A DNA stretch of 64,000 bases, from assembly GCF_041080625.1 (NCBI RefSeq), contig NZ_CP163518.1, positions 2,852,001 to 2,916,000 on the forward strand, written 5' to 3'. The notes beneath the pieces are model-generated. The model had not been told where the DNA came from. It did not search any database and worked only from the letters and a program-made list of their open reading frames with translations. A program made the position numbers and the translations under genes. Positions 35,801 through 44,641 of the stretch are shown here, piece after piece. The DNA is from Streptomyces sp. CG1. GTDB lineage: Bacteria > Actinomycetota > Actinomycetes > Streptomycetales > Streptomycetaceae. How positions within the stretch are numbered: the first letter of the stretch is position 1; the number at the start of each line of letters is the position of its first letter.

Positions 35801-37198
35801 TCACTTCACCCCGAGAATCTGCTCGACCGGGTCGATCGCGAAGTACACGAGGAACAGCACCGAGACCCCCCACAACAGCCAGTTGACGTCCCGCGCCTTC
35901 CCCAGCACCGTCTTGATCAGGACGTAGGACAGGAAGCCCGCCCCGATGCCGTCGGTGATGGAGTACGTGAACGGCATCGCTGCGATGGTGAGGAACGCCG
36001 GGATGGCGATCTCGTACCGGTCCCAGTCGATGTGCTTGACGTGGGTCATCATCAGGAAGCCGACGGCGATCAGCGCGGGCGCCGCAGCCTGGAGCGGGAC
36101 GATGGTGAGCAGCGGGGTGAGGAAGAGGGCGAGGCCGAACAGGCCGCCGGTGACGACGTTGGCGAGGCCGGTGCGGGCGCCCTCACCGACGCCGGCCGCG
36201 GACTCGATGTAGGCGGTGTTGGAGGAGGCGGAGCCGAGCCCGCCGGCGACGGCCGCGGCACCGTCGATGAACAGCACACGGCCGATGCCGGGCACCTGCC
36301 CCTTCTCGTCCAGCAGCCCGGCCTCCGCGCTGATGCCGACGATCGTGCCCATGGCGTCGAAGAAGTCGGACAGGATCAGGGTGAAGACCAGCAGGACGGC
36401 GGTGAGGACGCCGGCCTTGGCGAAACCGCCGAAGACACTGAAGTGACCGATCAGCCCGAAGTCCGGGGTGGCGACGATCTTGTCGGGGACCTTGGGCGTG
36501 GTCAGGCCCCAGCTCTTGATGTCGGCGACGGCGTTGATGACGATCGCGACCACGGTCATCGTCACGATGCTGATGAGGATCGCGCCCTTCACCTTCCGCG
36601 CGAGCAGCGCGATGGTCAGCAGCACGCCGAGACAGAACACGAGCACGGGCCAGCCGGTGAGCCGCCCGACAGCGCCCAACTGCACGGGCACGGTGGTGTT
36701 GGCGGCATCGGGGACACGGCTGACGAACCCGGCGTCGACGAAGCCGATGAACGCGATGAACAGGCCGATGCCGACGCCGATGGCCTGCTTCAGCTGCTGC
36801 GGGATCGCGTTCATGATCGCTTTCCGGAGCCCGGTGAGCACCAGCAGACAGATGATCAGGCCCTCCAGGACCACCAGGCCCATCGCGTCGGACCAGCTCA
36901 TCAGCGGTGCCAGCTGGAAGGCGACGACGGCGTTGAGGCCGAGGCCGGCGGCGATCGCGAGCGGGAGATTGCCGCCGACGCCCATGACGATCGTCATCAC
37001 ACAGGCCACCAACGCGGTGGCGGTGACGAGTTGGCCAGTGTCGAGGGTGTGCCCGTACTTGTCCTTGGCGCTGCCCAGGATGATCGGATTCAGGACAAGG
37101 ATGTAGGCCATGGTGAAGAACGTGGCGATGCCGCCGCGTATCTCCCGGCCGACCGTGGATCCCCGCTCGGAGATCCTGAAATACCGGTCCACTGACAT
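35801..37198 (-). CDS. NCS2 family purine permease (PbuG/AzgA type)
   Basis: This 465-residue membrane protein has 12-14 helices. The N-terminus YFRISERGSTVGREIRGGI, the loop TMAYILVLNPIILGSA, and the motifs GLGLNAVVAFQLA and SNTAYIESAAGVGEGARTGL place it with adenine/guanine/hypoxanthine transporters. ATG 37198 is preceded by GAGGAG. The longer frame to 37351 crosses the promoter region of the divergent sigma factor gene. Single gene. Confidence 0.92.
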   Translation of the reverse strand: MSVDRYFRISERGSTVGREIRGGIATFFTMAYILVLNPIILGSAKDKYGHTLDTGQLVTATALVACVMTIVMGVGGNLPLAIAAGLGLNAVVAFQLAPLMSWSDAMGLVVLEGLIICLLVLTGLRKAIMNAIPQQLKQAIGVGIGLFIAFIGFVDAGFVSRVPDAANTTVPVQLGAVGRLTGWPVLVFCLGVLLTIALLARKVKGAILISIVTMTVVAIVINAVADIKSWGLTTPKVPDKIVATPDFGLIGHFSVFGGFAKAGVLTAVLLVFTLILSDFFDAMGTIVGISAEAGLLDEKGQVPGIGRVLFIDGAAAVAGGLGSASSNTAYIESAAGVGEGARTGLANVVTGGLFGLALFLTPLLTIVPLQAAAPALIAVGFLMMTHVKHIDWDRYEIAIPAFLTIAAMPFTYSITDGIGAGFLSYVLIKTVLGKARDVNWLLWGVSVLFLVYFAIDPVEQILGVK

Positions 37199-37369
37199 GG
37201 TCTTACTCCTCGTCACCTGATGATCGGCGGGCGGATGCTGGCTGGATTGTTCCCTTGTCGAACCCGTTTCAGGTTTTCGGCGTGTTACGGATTCGGGTTC
37301 GGTCTGCCATACGTTGTCCGACCCCCCGTACGACGGACACAAAACGATCACTGCTACGCTCCCGAACTC

Positions 37370-37428
37370 CGTCCGGCGTCTCCGGACGCTCGCATGTCAT
37401 TCACATGACATCCACATCCACATCCACA
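37370..37428. repeat. Two hairpins and a TCCACA tandem repeat before the ECF sigma gene
   Basis: CGTCCGG-CGTCT-CCGGACG (37370-37388) and ATGTCAT-TCAC-ATGACAT (37394-37411) are perfect 7-bp inverted repeats placed in tandem. Three TCCACA units (37411-37428) follow, 27 bp before the sigma factor GTG. They may be operators or leader structures. Confidence 0.5.
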
Positions 37429-37454
37429 GAGTCGCACCGAGAAGAGGTCACCCC

Positions 37455-38024
37455 GTGGGCACAGTCGTCGACGACGCCGCCTCCGTGGAATTCCATGCCT
37501 TCTTCGAACGGCACTACGCCGAACTCGCCCGCCTGGCTCATCTGTTGACCGGTGAGGCGGACGCCGCCGACGATCTGGCGGCGGACGCGTTGCTGGCCCT
37601 GTGGCACCGCTGGGACCGGGTGCGCGCGGCCGGCCATCCGGTGGCGTACGCGCGGGGTGTGGTCGCCAATCTGGCCCGCACCCGGATCCGCAGCGCGGTG
37701 CGCGAGCGCCGGCGGATCACGCTGTTCTGGCCGCACCGCGGGGAGAGGACCGAGAACCCGGACGTGGCCGGGGTGGTGGACGTCCAGGAGGCGCTGCGCA
37801 GGCTGCCGTTCCGCAAACGGGCGTGTGTGGTGCTCCGGCACGCGTTCGACCTCTCGGAGAAGGACACCGCGCTCACGCTCGGGGTCTCGGTGGGTACGGT
37901 GAAGAGCCAGACGTCCAAGGGCATGGCCGAACTGCAGCGGCTGCTCGGCCCCCGGAGCGATGCGCGGCGGGTGCATGCGGCGATGGCGGCCCGGGGCGGC
38001 GAGAGCGGAGGAAGGAACCGATGA
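37455..38024 (+). CDS. SigE-family ECF RNA polymerase sigma factor
   Basis: The 189-residue protein has sigma region 2 (FFERHYAELARLAHLLTGEADAADDL in two blocks, DALLALWHRWDRV) and region 4 (ALRRLPFRKRACVVLRHAFD, LTLGVSVGTVKSQTSKGMAELQ). This layout is that of the streptomycete SigE-like group. GTG 37455 follows AGAAGAGG at 37440. The upstream start at 37314 would include the low-complexity HIHIHIH segment from the TCCACA repeat and looks false. The stop overlaps the ATG of a membrane partner. Confidence 0.9.
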   Translation: MGTVVDDAASVEFHAFFERHYAELARLAHLLTGEADAADDLAADALLALWHRWDRVRAAGHPVAYARGVVANLARTRIRSAVRERRRITLFWPHRGERTENPDVAGVVDVQEALRRLPFRKRACVVLRHAFDLSEKDTALTLGVSVGTVKSQTSKGMAELQRLLGPRSDARRVHAAMAARGGESGGRNR

Positions 38025-38887
38025 GGCGGCAGGACGTGCACGACGAGCTGCGCGCCCGGCTGCACGAGGCGGCCGAGGCCCACGAACCCGACCGCGCGCG
38101 CATCCTGGCCCGCGTGGAACGCGGCATGGCCGCGCCGCCGTCCCGGCCCGGCCACGAGGCCACGCGTCGGCCGGTGTGGGGCTGGGTGCGGGTCGTTGGC
38201 ACCACGGCGGCGGTCGCCGGGGTGCTCGCGGTCGGCGGGTACGCGGTGGCGTCCGTGGTTCGCGGCAACCAGCCGGCCCGGCAGACGGTCACGGTCTCCC
38301 CCACGCCCACCTCGTCGCCGGCCGCGACGACACCGCCGCCGGCGCACACGGCCGCACCGGCACCCACCTCCGGCACCACGCGTCCCTCCCGCACCCCGGG
38401 TTCCCCACGGCCTGGGACGCCGCAGAGCTCGGCACGGCCGCCCGTGGCACACGGCGACCAGGACGGGCCGCTGTGGTCGGACGGTTCGGTGGACCCGCAC
38501 AGCAACGACTTCTGGGCGCAGAGCAATCTGACCCTGAAGACATCGACCCGGCTGACCACGCTCACGGTCCAGTTGAAGGTCGCCCAGACCGGCGGGGTCG
38601 CCACGGCCGGTTCCTGGCGTTCACTGCCGGAGTCGGACTTCACGCAGACCGCCGAGGACGAGGACGGTTTCCTCGTCTACACCTGGACGCTCAGGGAGGG
38701 CCGTACGGTCCCGGCCGGGCAGTGGGTGTTCGCGGGGCAGTACAACCACGAGCGCGGCGGCCGGGACGCGAAGGACGACAGTTACACGATCACGGGTGCG
38801 GCCGAGGGCCGTTCCTACACGGTGACCGGCGACTTCGCCGCCCATGACGGCTCGAACGGCGAGGGCGGGGCCGGCGCACCCCGGTGA
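38021..38887 (+). CDS. Single-pass membrane partner of the ECF sigma factor
   Basis: The 288-residue protein has a cytoplasmic N-terminus of about 52 residues (DVHDELRARLHEAAEAHEPD, RILARVERG), one transmembrane helix (VGTTAAVAGVLAVGGYAVA), a Pro/Thr/Ser linker of about 60 residues and an extracellular domain (about 150-288). It overlaps the sigma gene by ATGA, as anti-sigma factors do. There is no HxxxCxxC zinc motif, so it would be a non-classical anti-sigma. The role is inferred from context. Confidence 0.7.
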   Translation: MRRQDVHDELRARLHEAAEAHEPDRARILARVERGMAAPPSRPGHEATRRPVWGWVRVVGTTAAVAGVLAVGGYAVASVVRGNQPARQTVTVSPTPTSSPAATTPPPAHTAAPAPTSGTTRPSRTPGSPRPGTPQSSARPPVAHGDQDGPLWSDGSVDPHSNDFWAQSNLTLKTSTRLTTLTVQLKVAQTGGVATAGSWRSLPESDFTQTAEDEDGFLVYTWTLREGRTVPAGQWVFAGQYNHERGGRDAKDDSYTITGAAEGRSYTVTGDFAAHDGSNGEGGAGAPR

Positions 38888-38989
38888 CCTCGTTGCCGCC
38901 GCCGGAGCCGAACGGGACAGACGCCGCCGGCCCCCGCGGCGACGGCCACCACGGCGGCGACCGGGTTGCCGCGTCCCCCGCGAAAACGA

Positions 38990-39002
38990 CCGAAACTTTC
39001 GG
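38990..39002. promoter_or_regulatory. CCGAAACTTTCGG palindrome upstream of GH43
   Basis: A perfect 6-bp inverted repeat around one base, 111 bp before the GH43 start. It contains CGAAA-N-TTTCG, a motif I recall from upstream regions of streptomycete xylanase genes. The rest of the 226-bp gap shows no clear promoter. Confidence 0.5.
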
Positions 39003-39113
39003 CCGCCCCGGTCGCCCGCACACCGATTGACGCGCTGTCCCCCGCTGGCCACACTCCGAGAACGCAGATCGCACAGCACTCAACAGAACCCCTCACGATC
39101 CCCCAGGACTGCC

Positions 39114-40157
39114 ATGCGTCTGAGAACTCTGCTGGCCCCCGTGTTCGCCCTCCTCCTCACCCTGCTGGCCGCCCAGCCGGGCTCCGCGCACACCTCGCCA
39201 CGCACCAGGTACGCCGGCTACCTCTTCGTCTACTTCACCGGCGAGAGCACAGCCGACGGCGAGCAGATCCACTTCGCCCTCAGTCAGGGTGACGACCCGC
39301 TGCACTGGCGGGAGTTGAACGCGGGCAAGCCGGTGCTGACGTCGGCCATCGGCGAGAAGGGGCTGCGCGACCCGTTCGTGATCCGCTCCCCCAAGGGCGA
39401 CAAGTTCTACCTCATCGCCACTGACCTGCGCATGTACCGGGACAGCAGCGGCAGCTGGGACTACGTCCAGCGGCACGGCAGCAGGTCCGTCATGATCTGG
39501 GAGTCCACCGACCTGGTGCACTGGACCGACCAGCGGCTGGTGAAGGTGGCACCGGACGACGCGGGCAACGCCTGGGCGCCGGAGGCCTACCGGGACGGCC
39601 GACGGCACGAGTACGTCGTCTTCTGGGCGTCCAAGCTGTACGCCGCCGACGACCCCGGCCACACCGGCTCGACGTACAACCGCATGCTGTACGCGACCAC
39701 GAAGGACTTCCGCACCTTCAGCGCGCCGAAGGTCTGGGACGACCCGGGCTACTCGGTGATCGACTCGACGGTCATCGAGGACAAGGGGACGTACTACCGC
39801 TTCACCAAGGACGAGCGGGACCCGGGCTCCAGCTCGCCGTGCTCGAAGTTCATCACCGAGGAGAAGGCACGCGACCTGACGGCCACGAGGTACGACTTCG
39901 TCGCCGACTGCGTCGGCAGCGGTGCCATCCAGCGCGGTGAGGGACCGACCGTCTTCCGGTCCAACGCGGAGAAGAAGTGGTACCTGTTCATCGACGAGTA
40001 CGGCCTGCGCGGCTACGTCCCCTTCGAGACCACGGACCTCGCCTCGGGCAAGTGGACGCCGTCCACGGGCTACTCACTGCCCGCCAGCCCCCGCCACGGC
40101 ACGGTGCTGCCGGTGACGGGGGCCGAGTACGAGCGCCTGCTCAGGACCTACGGATGA
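39114..40157 (+). CDS. Secreted glycoside hydrolase family 43 protein
   Basis: The 347-residue protein has a signal peptide (LLAPVFALLLTLLAAQPGSA, cut near AHT) and a five-bladed propeller with GLRDPFVIRSPKGDKFYLIA, MIWESTDLVHW, NAWAPEAYRDG and DSTVIEDKGTYYRF. GH43 enzymes remove arabinose or xylose from plant polysaccharides. Catalytic Asp and Glu cannot be placed exactly by eye, although the RDPFV and WAPEA motifs look intact. The ATG at 39114 fits the signal peptide. A CGAAA-N-TTTCG palindrome upstream supports sugar control. Confidence 0.88.
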   Translation: MRLRTLLAPVFALLLTLLAAQPGSAHTSPRTRYAGYLFVYFTGESTADGEQIHFALSQGDDPLHWRELNAGKPVLTSAIGEKGLRDPFVIRSPKGDKFYLIATDLRMYRDSSGSWDYVQRHGSRSVMIWESTDLVHWTDQRLVKVAPDDAGNAWAPEAYRDGRRHEYVVFWASKLYAADDPGHTGSTYNRMLYATTKDFRTFSAPKVWDDPGYSVIDSTVIEDKGTYYRFTKDERDPGSSSPCSKFITEEKARDLTATRYDFVADCVGSGAIQRGEGPTVFRSNAEKKWYLFIDEYGLRGYVPFETTDLASGKWTPSTGYSLPASPRHGTVLPVTGAEYERLLRTYG

Positions 40158-40178
40158 CGGTCAGGTCCCGCCGGGTCG

Positions 40179-40976
40179 TCAGGAGACGAAGTACATCGGG
40201 TTCGGGATCTTGTACGTGCGGTCGGCGTAGCCGCCGTCGAGGTCCGAGTACTGGTCGCCGAAGCTGGCGATGATCTCGTACCCGAGGTCGTCCTCGATGT
40301 GCTTGCGGGTGCCGGACTTGTACTGGACCGTCGTGCAGTTCCAGGTGCCGGGAGTGGCGCAGTCGCTCAGGTAGGCCGGCGGGTTGGCCTTGTCCTTGAG
40401 GAACATGTGGTCCGCGTCGAGGTTCACATCGGCGCCGACCTTCTTCAGGTTGGCGACGGCGGCGGCGCGCTGCGCCTCCGACAGACCCGAGTTGTAGAAG
40501 ACCTCGACGCCCTTGGACTCGGCGTACTGCACCAGCTCGGGGCTGCCGAAGACGGCCGGCCGGTCGGCGCGGTTCACGTAGTCGTTCCACGTGGTGGGGT
40601 TGTACGTGTAGTTGTAGCGCTTCTCGTAGTCGAGGCTGAGCAGCAGGGTGTCGTCGATGTCGAACATGACGGCCGGCTTCTCGCCGTGGCGGTGCGCCTT
40701 GCGGGCCGCCTTGTCGATATACCGCTTCGCGTCGGCGTCGAGCTGCGCCAGGTCCTTGGCGTACGGGCTGTCCGGGGACGCCTGGTAGACGCCGTTGCCG
40801 TCGGCGGCCGTGCCGTAATAGGTGTCTATGTCCTTCACCAACTGCCCCATGTTGTAGGGCTCGTGGGTGGAGTTCGCCGTCGACTGCCCGGCGGTGGCCA
40901 CGCCCGCGCTGCACAGCGCAACGCCGGCAAGAGCACAGGCGGCACCGGCGGCGACAACTCTGTGGGACTTCCGCAT
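40179..40976 (-). CDS. Secreted HAD superfamily acid phosphatase (class IIIB)
   Basis: The 265-residue protein starts with a signal peptide (VVAAGAACALAGVALCSAGVA) and has the HAD motif I, MFDIDDTLLLS, near residue 105, the EVFYNSGLSEAQRAAAV segment as motif II and FGDQYSDLDGG as motif IV. Family IIIB acid phosphatases dephosphorylate nucleotides and other monoesters outside the cell. The gene is single and converges on GH43. The ATG at 40976 is supported by GGAG before it on the minus strand. Confidence 0.88.
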   Translation of the reverse strand: MRKSHRVVAAGAACALAGVALCSAGVATAGQSTANSTHEPYNMGQLVKDIDTYYGTAADGNGVYQASPDSPYAKDLAQLDADAKRYIDKAARKAHRHGEKPAVMFDIDDTLLLSLDYEKRYNYTYNPTTWNDYVNRADRPAVFGSPELVQYAESKGVEVFYNSGLSEAQRAAAVANLKKVGADVNLDADHMFLKDKANPPAYLSDCATPGTWNCTTVQYKSGTRKHIEDDLGYEIIASFGDQYSDLDGGYADRTYKIPNPMYFVS

Positions 40977-41092
40977 GGATTCTCCGGATCTGGTGAATGA
41001 GAGTGATGTACCAGGTCAGAGACTGTCTACGCGCATAACACCGCTGCCTGCGAGTGCTGTTATCCGATCGATACGCTCTTTGCCGCCGGCGG

Positions 41093-41665
41093 TCAGTTCA
41101 TCGTCGCGCCGATCGTCGCGCTTCCCGTCGTGAGGAATGTCGTGGCCGGCAGGGAGCCGTCCGACGTGCGGGCGTTGTACGTCGTGGTCGCGTCCGTGGA
41201 GACGAAGGACGGGGTCGGGACGCCGGAGTCCCAGTTGTTGCCGGCCGACGTCACGTTCGAGCCCTTGCTGACCGGGCCGCTGCCGTTGCCGACGGCCAGG
41301 TTCTTGCCGAGCCTGGCGGAGCTGGTCGCGAAGCAGTAGCCCCACTTGGCGTTGGCGTACGCCGTCGTGCGGTTGACGACGAGCGACCCGGTGTTGGAGT
41401 TCTCCGTGAAGCCGTTGCCGGAGTTGCCCCAGGCGGCCGAGTTGTTGACGACGTGGGCGACCGTGACGCCGTTGCCGCCCAGCTTGAACCCGTTGCCGTT
41501 GCCCTGGAAGGCGCTGTCGCCCCAGCGGTTCTTGCCGTTGCCGAAGGACCAGGTGTGCTCGATCGTCACCGGCGAGGAGAAGGACCACAGGTCTATGCCG
41601 TCGTCCGAGTTGTTGTAGAGCCGGGCCCCGGTGACCAGGTTGCCCGTACCGGGGCCGAACTCTGT
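41093..41665 (-). pseudogene. Pectate lyase, 3' fragment
   Basis: About 190 codons encode the C-terminal part of a right-handed beta-helix pectate lyase (family 9-like): LVTGARLYNNSDDGIDLWSF, NRWGDSAFQGNGNGFKLGGN, VVNNSAAWGNSGNGFTENSN and the end ATTFLTTGSATIGATMN. The catalytic N-terminal half is absent. At 41665 the frame runs straight into the 5' part of a sugar permease gene in another frame, so a deletion has joined them. The open frame continues to 41944 but without lyase sequence. Not functional as seen. Confidence 0.8.
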
Positions 41666-41907
41666 GGGTCGTGCGCGAAGGCCTGGGTGAAGTTGCCGAA
41701 ACCCGCGAAACCGTTCCGCCACGGCTTGGTCGGGTTGTAGTTCTGCAGGCTGCAGTAGAAGACGCTGAGCGCCGGGTAGGCGATGAAGCCCAGCATCAGC
41801 AGGGCCGCCGGGGCGATCAGCAGGTACGGCAGCCTGCGCGGAGTCGCGGAGGCACGGCGCCGCCGGGGTGGCGCGGGCGGTTTCGCCACGGCTGCGGCTT
41901 GGGCCAT
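41666..41907 (-). pseudogene. Sugar ABC transporter permease, 5' fragment
   Basis: The first 80 codons of a MalF/UgpA-type permease: basic N-terminus (PPRRRRASATPRRLPY), first helix LLIAPAALLMLGFIAYPAL, then FYCSLQNYNPTKPW and GFGNFTQAFAHDP. Similarity stops near 41668, where the pectate lyase fragment begins. A normal permease would continue for about 200 residues. It shows that a sugar transport operon once stood next to the lyase gene. Confidence 0.8.
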
Positions 41908-41984
41908 GACTGTTCTCCGTTCGCAGTAAGCGATTCCCGATCATTGTTCGAGATCTCGGCCGTGCGGAGCTGCGGGTCTAGGGC

Positions 41985-42008
41985 GATGTCGAGGGTGACG
42001 TCGAGGGT
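41985..42008. repeat. 12-bp tandem repeat
   Basis: GATGTCGAGGGT and GACGTCGAGGGT are consecutive, just past the stop of the dehydratase gene. Probably slippage; no role seen. Confidence 0.4.
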
Positions 42009-42011
42009 GAT

Positions 42012-43733
42012 TCAGCCCGCGTACGGGTCCGGGACCTTGCCGGGCCGGGCGAGGAACTCGAAGTCGCAGCCGGTGTCGGCCTGGGTGATCTGCCCGTTGT
42101 AGAGGACGCCGTAGCCGCGCTCGTGCCGGGCGGGCGGGGGCGTCCACCGGGACCTGCGCCGGGCCAGCTCCGCGTCGTCCACGTGGAGATGAAGGCTGCG
42201 GGCGTCGACGTCCAGGGTGATGAGGTCCCCGGTGCGGACAAGCGCCAGCGGGCCGCCGACGTGCGACTCCGGGGCCACGTGCAGCACACAGGCGCCGTAA
42301 CTCGTGCCGCTCATCCGGGCGTCGGAGATCCGGACCATGTCCCGAACGCCCTGCTTCAGCAGGTGGTCCGGGATGGGGAGCATGCCGTACTCGGGCATGC
42401 CGGGGCCGCCCTTGGGTCCGGCGCCGCGCAGCACCAGCACGCTGTCGGCGGTGATACCGAGCGCGGGGTCGTTGATGGTGCGCTGCATGGTCTTGTAGTC
42501 GTCGAAGACGACGGCCGGGCCGGTGTGCTCGAGCAGGCGGGGCTCGGCTGCGATGTGCTTGATGACCGCGCCGTCCGGGCAGAGGTTGCCGCGCAGCACC
42601 GCGACCCCGCCCTCGCTCGCGACCGGGTTGCCGCGGGGGCGGATGACGTCGTCGTCGTGCACCCGCGCGCCGTCCAGCTGCTCGCGCAGGGTGTCGTACG
42701 ACACTGTCGGCCGGTCCAGGTGGAGCAGGTCGGTGATGCGGGACAGGAAGCCGGGCAGGCCGCCCGCGACGTGGAAGTCCTCCATCAGGTACCGCCGGCC
42801 GCCGGGGCGGACGTTGGCGAGGACGGGCACGGTCCGGGCGATGCGGTCGAAGTCGTCCAGGGTGAGCCGCACGCCGGCGCGGCCCGCCATGGCGATCAGA
42901 TGGATCACGGCGTTGGTCGAGCCGCCGAGGCCGAGGACGGTGGTGACGGCGTCCGTGAAGGCCTCGCGGGTGAGGATCTCGCTCAACTTCCGGTCCCGAT
43001 GGACCAGTTCGACGATCGTCAGGCCCGCCCGGGCGGCCATCCGGTCGTGGCCCGAGTCGACCGCCGGGATGCTGGACGCGCCCGGCACCGTCACCCCGAG
43101 CGCCTCGGCGGCGGCCGTCAGCGTGGACGCCGTACCCATGGTCATGCAGTGGCCCGGCGAGCGGGCCAGACCGCTCTCCAGCTCGGCCATCTCGCAGTCG
43201 CCGGCGAGGCCCGCGCGCTTGTCGTCCCAGTACTTCCACATGTCGGTGCCGGAGCCGAGCACCTCGCCGCGCCAGTGGCCCGGCAGCATGGGCCCGGCCG
43301 GCACGAAGACGGCGGGCAGGTCCACGGAGGCGGCGCCCATGAGCAGGGCCGGGGTCGACTTGTCGCAGCCGCCCATCAGCACCGCGCCGTCGACCGGGTA
43401 GGACCGCAGCAGCTCCTCGGTCTCCATCGCGAGCAGGTTGCGGTAGAGCATCGGGGTCGGCTTCTGGAAGGTCTCGCTGAGGGTGGAGACCGGGAACTCC
43501 AGCGGGAAGCCACCCGCCTGCCACACCCCGCGCTTCACGGCCTGGGCGCGGTCGCGCAGATGGACATGGCAGGGGTTGATGTCCGACCAGGTGTTGAGGA
43601 TCGCGACGACCGGCTTGCCGAGGTGCTCCTCGGGGAGATAGCCGAGCTGGCGGGTGCGGGCGCGGTGGCTGAAGGAGCGCAGGCCGTCGGTGCCGTACCA
43701 CTGGTGGCTTCTCAGTTCCTCCGGGCGCTTCAC
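42012..43733 (-). CDS. IlvD/Edd family sugar-acid dehydratase (L-arabinonate dehydratase-like)
   Basis: This 573-residue dehydratase has an Fe-S cluster: conserved Cys in NTWSDINPCHVHL, MGGCDKSTPALLMGA and SPGHCMTMGTASTL. Overall it fits the sugar-acid branch better than amino acid IlvD. GTG 43733 overlaps the stop of the aldolase-like gene (GTGA); ATG 43742 is an alternative. In the operon it removes water from a pentonate or hexonate, and the product would go to the neighbouring DHDPS-like enzyme. Exact substrate is inferred, with arabinonate most likely. Confidence 0.85.
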   Translation of the reverse strand: MKRPEELRSHQWYGTDGLRSFSHRARTRQLGYLPEEHLGKPVVAILNTWSDINPCHVHLRDRAQAVKRGVWQAGGFPLEFPVSTLSETFQKPTPMLYRNLLAMETEELLRSYPVDGAVLMGGCDKSTPALLMGAASVDLPAVFVPAGPMLPGHWRGEVLGSGTDMWKYWDDKRAGLAGDCEMAELESGLARSPGHCMTMGTASTLTAAAEALGVTVPGASSIPAVDSGHDRMAARAGLTIVELVHRDRKLSEILTREAFTDAVTTVLGLGGSTNAVIHLIAMAGRAGVRLTLDDFDRIARTVPVLANVRPGGRRYLMEDFHVAGGLPGFLSRITDLLHLDRPTVSYDTLREQLDGARVHDDDVIRPRGNPVASEGGVAVLRGNLCPDGAVIKHIAAEPRLLEHTGPAVVFDDYKTMQRTINDPALGITADSVLVLRGAGPKGGPGMPEYGMLPIPDHLLKQGVRDMVRISDARMSGTSYGACVLHVAPESHVGGPLALVRTGDLITLDVDARSLHLHVDDAELARRRSRWTPPPARHERGYGVLYNGQITQADTGCDFEFLARPGKVPDPYAG

Positions 43734-44641
43734 AGGGACCATCCGGCGGCGATGGCGGCGACCTCGGCGCGCTCGTCCTCGGGCAGCAGCCGGCTCGGCG
43801 GGCGGACGTCGCGGCGGCACAGGCCGAGCGCGGCGAGAGCTTCCTTGACGACGGTGACGTTGTTGGCGGAGCCGTGGGCGGCGCGGAGTTCCTCGAAGCG
43901 GCGGATCTGCTCCCAGACCTTCATGGCGGCCGGGTAGTCGCCGGATCGAAGCGCTTCCGCCATGTTCAGCGAGACGGCCGGGGCGACGTTCACGAGCCCG
44001 GAGGTGAAGCCGGTGGCGCCCGCCGAGAAGTAGGACGGGGCGTACGGCTCGGCGAGACCGGCGACCCAGACGAAGCGGTCGAGGCCGGCGTCGCGGGCGA
44101 AGGCGGCGAAGCGGGCGGCATCGGGGACCGCGTATTTGACCCCGATGACGTTCGGGCAGTGGTCGGCGAGTTCGGCGAGCCGGGCGCCGGGCAGCTGGGC
44201 GTTGCGGATGTAGGGCACCACGCCCAGCTCGGGCACGGACTCGGCGATGGCCCGGTGGTAGTCGACCCAGCCGGCCGCCGAGACGTACGGGTGGACGGGC
44301 TGGTGGACCATGACCATCGGGGCGCCGAGGTCGCGGGCGTGCCGGGCGGAGGCGATGGCGGTGGGCAGGTCGTGGCCGACGCCGACGAGGATCTCCAAGC
44401 GGCCACCGGCCTCGTCGATCGTCAACTCGGTGACCAGACGGCGCTCTTCAGGGGTGAGGGCGTAGAACTCGCCGGTGTTGCCGTTGGGGGTGAGAGTCCG
44501 GATCCCGCCGTCGAGCAGGCGACGCAGCAGGGCCCGGTGGGCGCCGGCGTCGACGGAGCCGTCCGCGGCGAAGGGCGTCACCGGGATGGCCACCACGTCG
44601 GCCAGGGCCGCCCGTTGGGTCCCGAACGTCACGCTGCTCAT
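43730..44641 (-). CDS. DHDPS/KDPG-aldolase-like (dihydrodipicolinate synthase family) protein
   Basis: The 303-residue TIM-barrel lyase has the GNTGEFYALTPEER motif, the tyrosine in VVPYIRNA, and the Schiff-base lysine K169 in NVIGVKYAVPD. Next to a sugar-acid dehydratase it is probably a 2-keto-3-deoxy-pentonate dehydratase or aldolase, which would yield 2-oxoglutarate semialdehyde or pyruvate plus an aldehyde. The ATG overlaps the GntR stop (ATGA) and its own stop overlaps the dehydratase GTG, so the three genes form one operon. Confidence 0.85.
   Translation of the reverse strand: MSSVTFGTQRAALADVVAIPVTPFAADGSVDAGAHRALLRRLLDGGIRTLTPNGNTGEFYALTPEERRLVTELTIDEAGGRLEILVGVGHDLPTAIASARHARDLGAPMVMVHQPVHPYVSAAGWVDYHRAIAESVPELGVVPYIRNAQLPGARLAELADHCPNVIGVKYAVPDAARFAAFARDAGLDRFVWVAGLAEPYAPSYFSAGATGFTSGLVNVAPAVSLNMAEALRSGDYPAAMKVWEQIRRFEELRAAHGSANNVTVVKEALAALGLCRRDVRPPSRLLPEDERAEVAAIAAGWSL

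Noticed and set aside
32313..35873. Minus-strand open frame of about 1186 codons opposite the two-component system and pbpA
   Set aside because: It has no recognisable domain, and the opposite strand carries conserved kinase, regulator and PBP motifs.
37411..37428. TCCACA repeats as a CRISPR-like array
   Set aside because: Units are 6 bp with no spacers. It is a simple tandem repeat.
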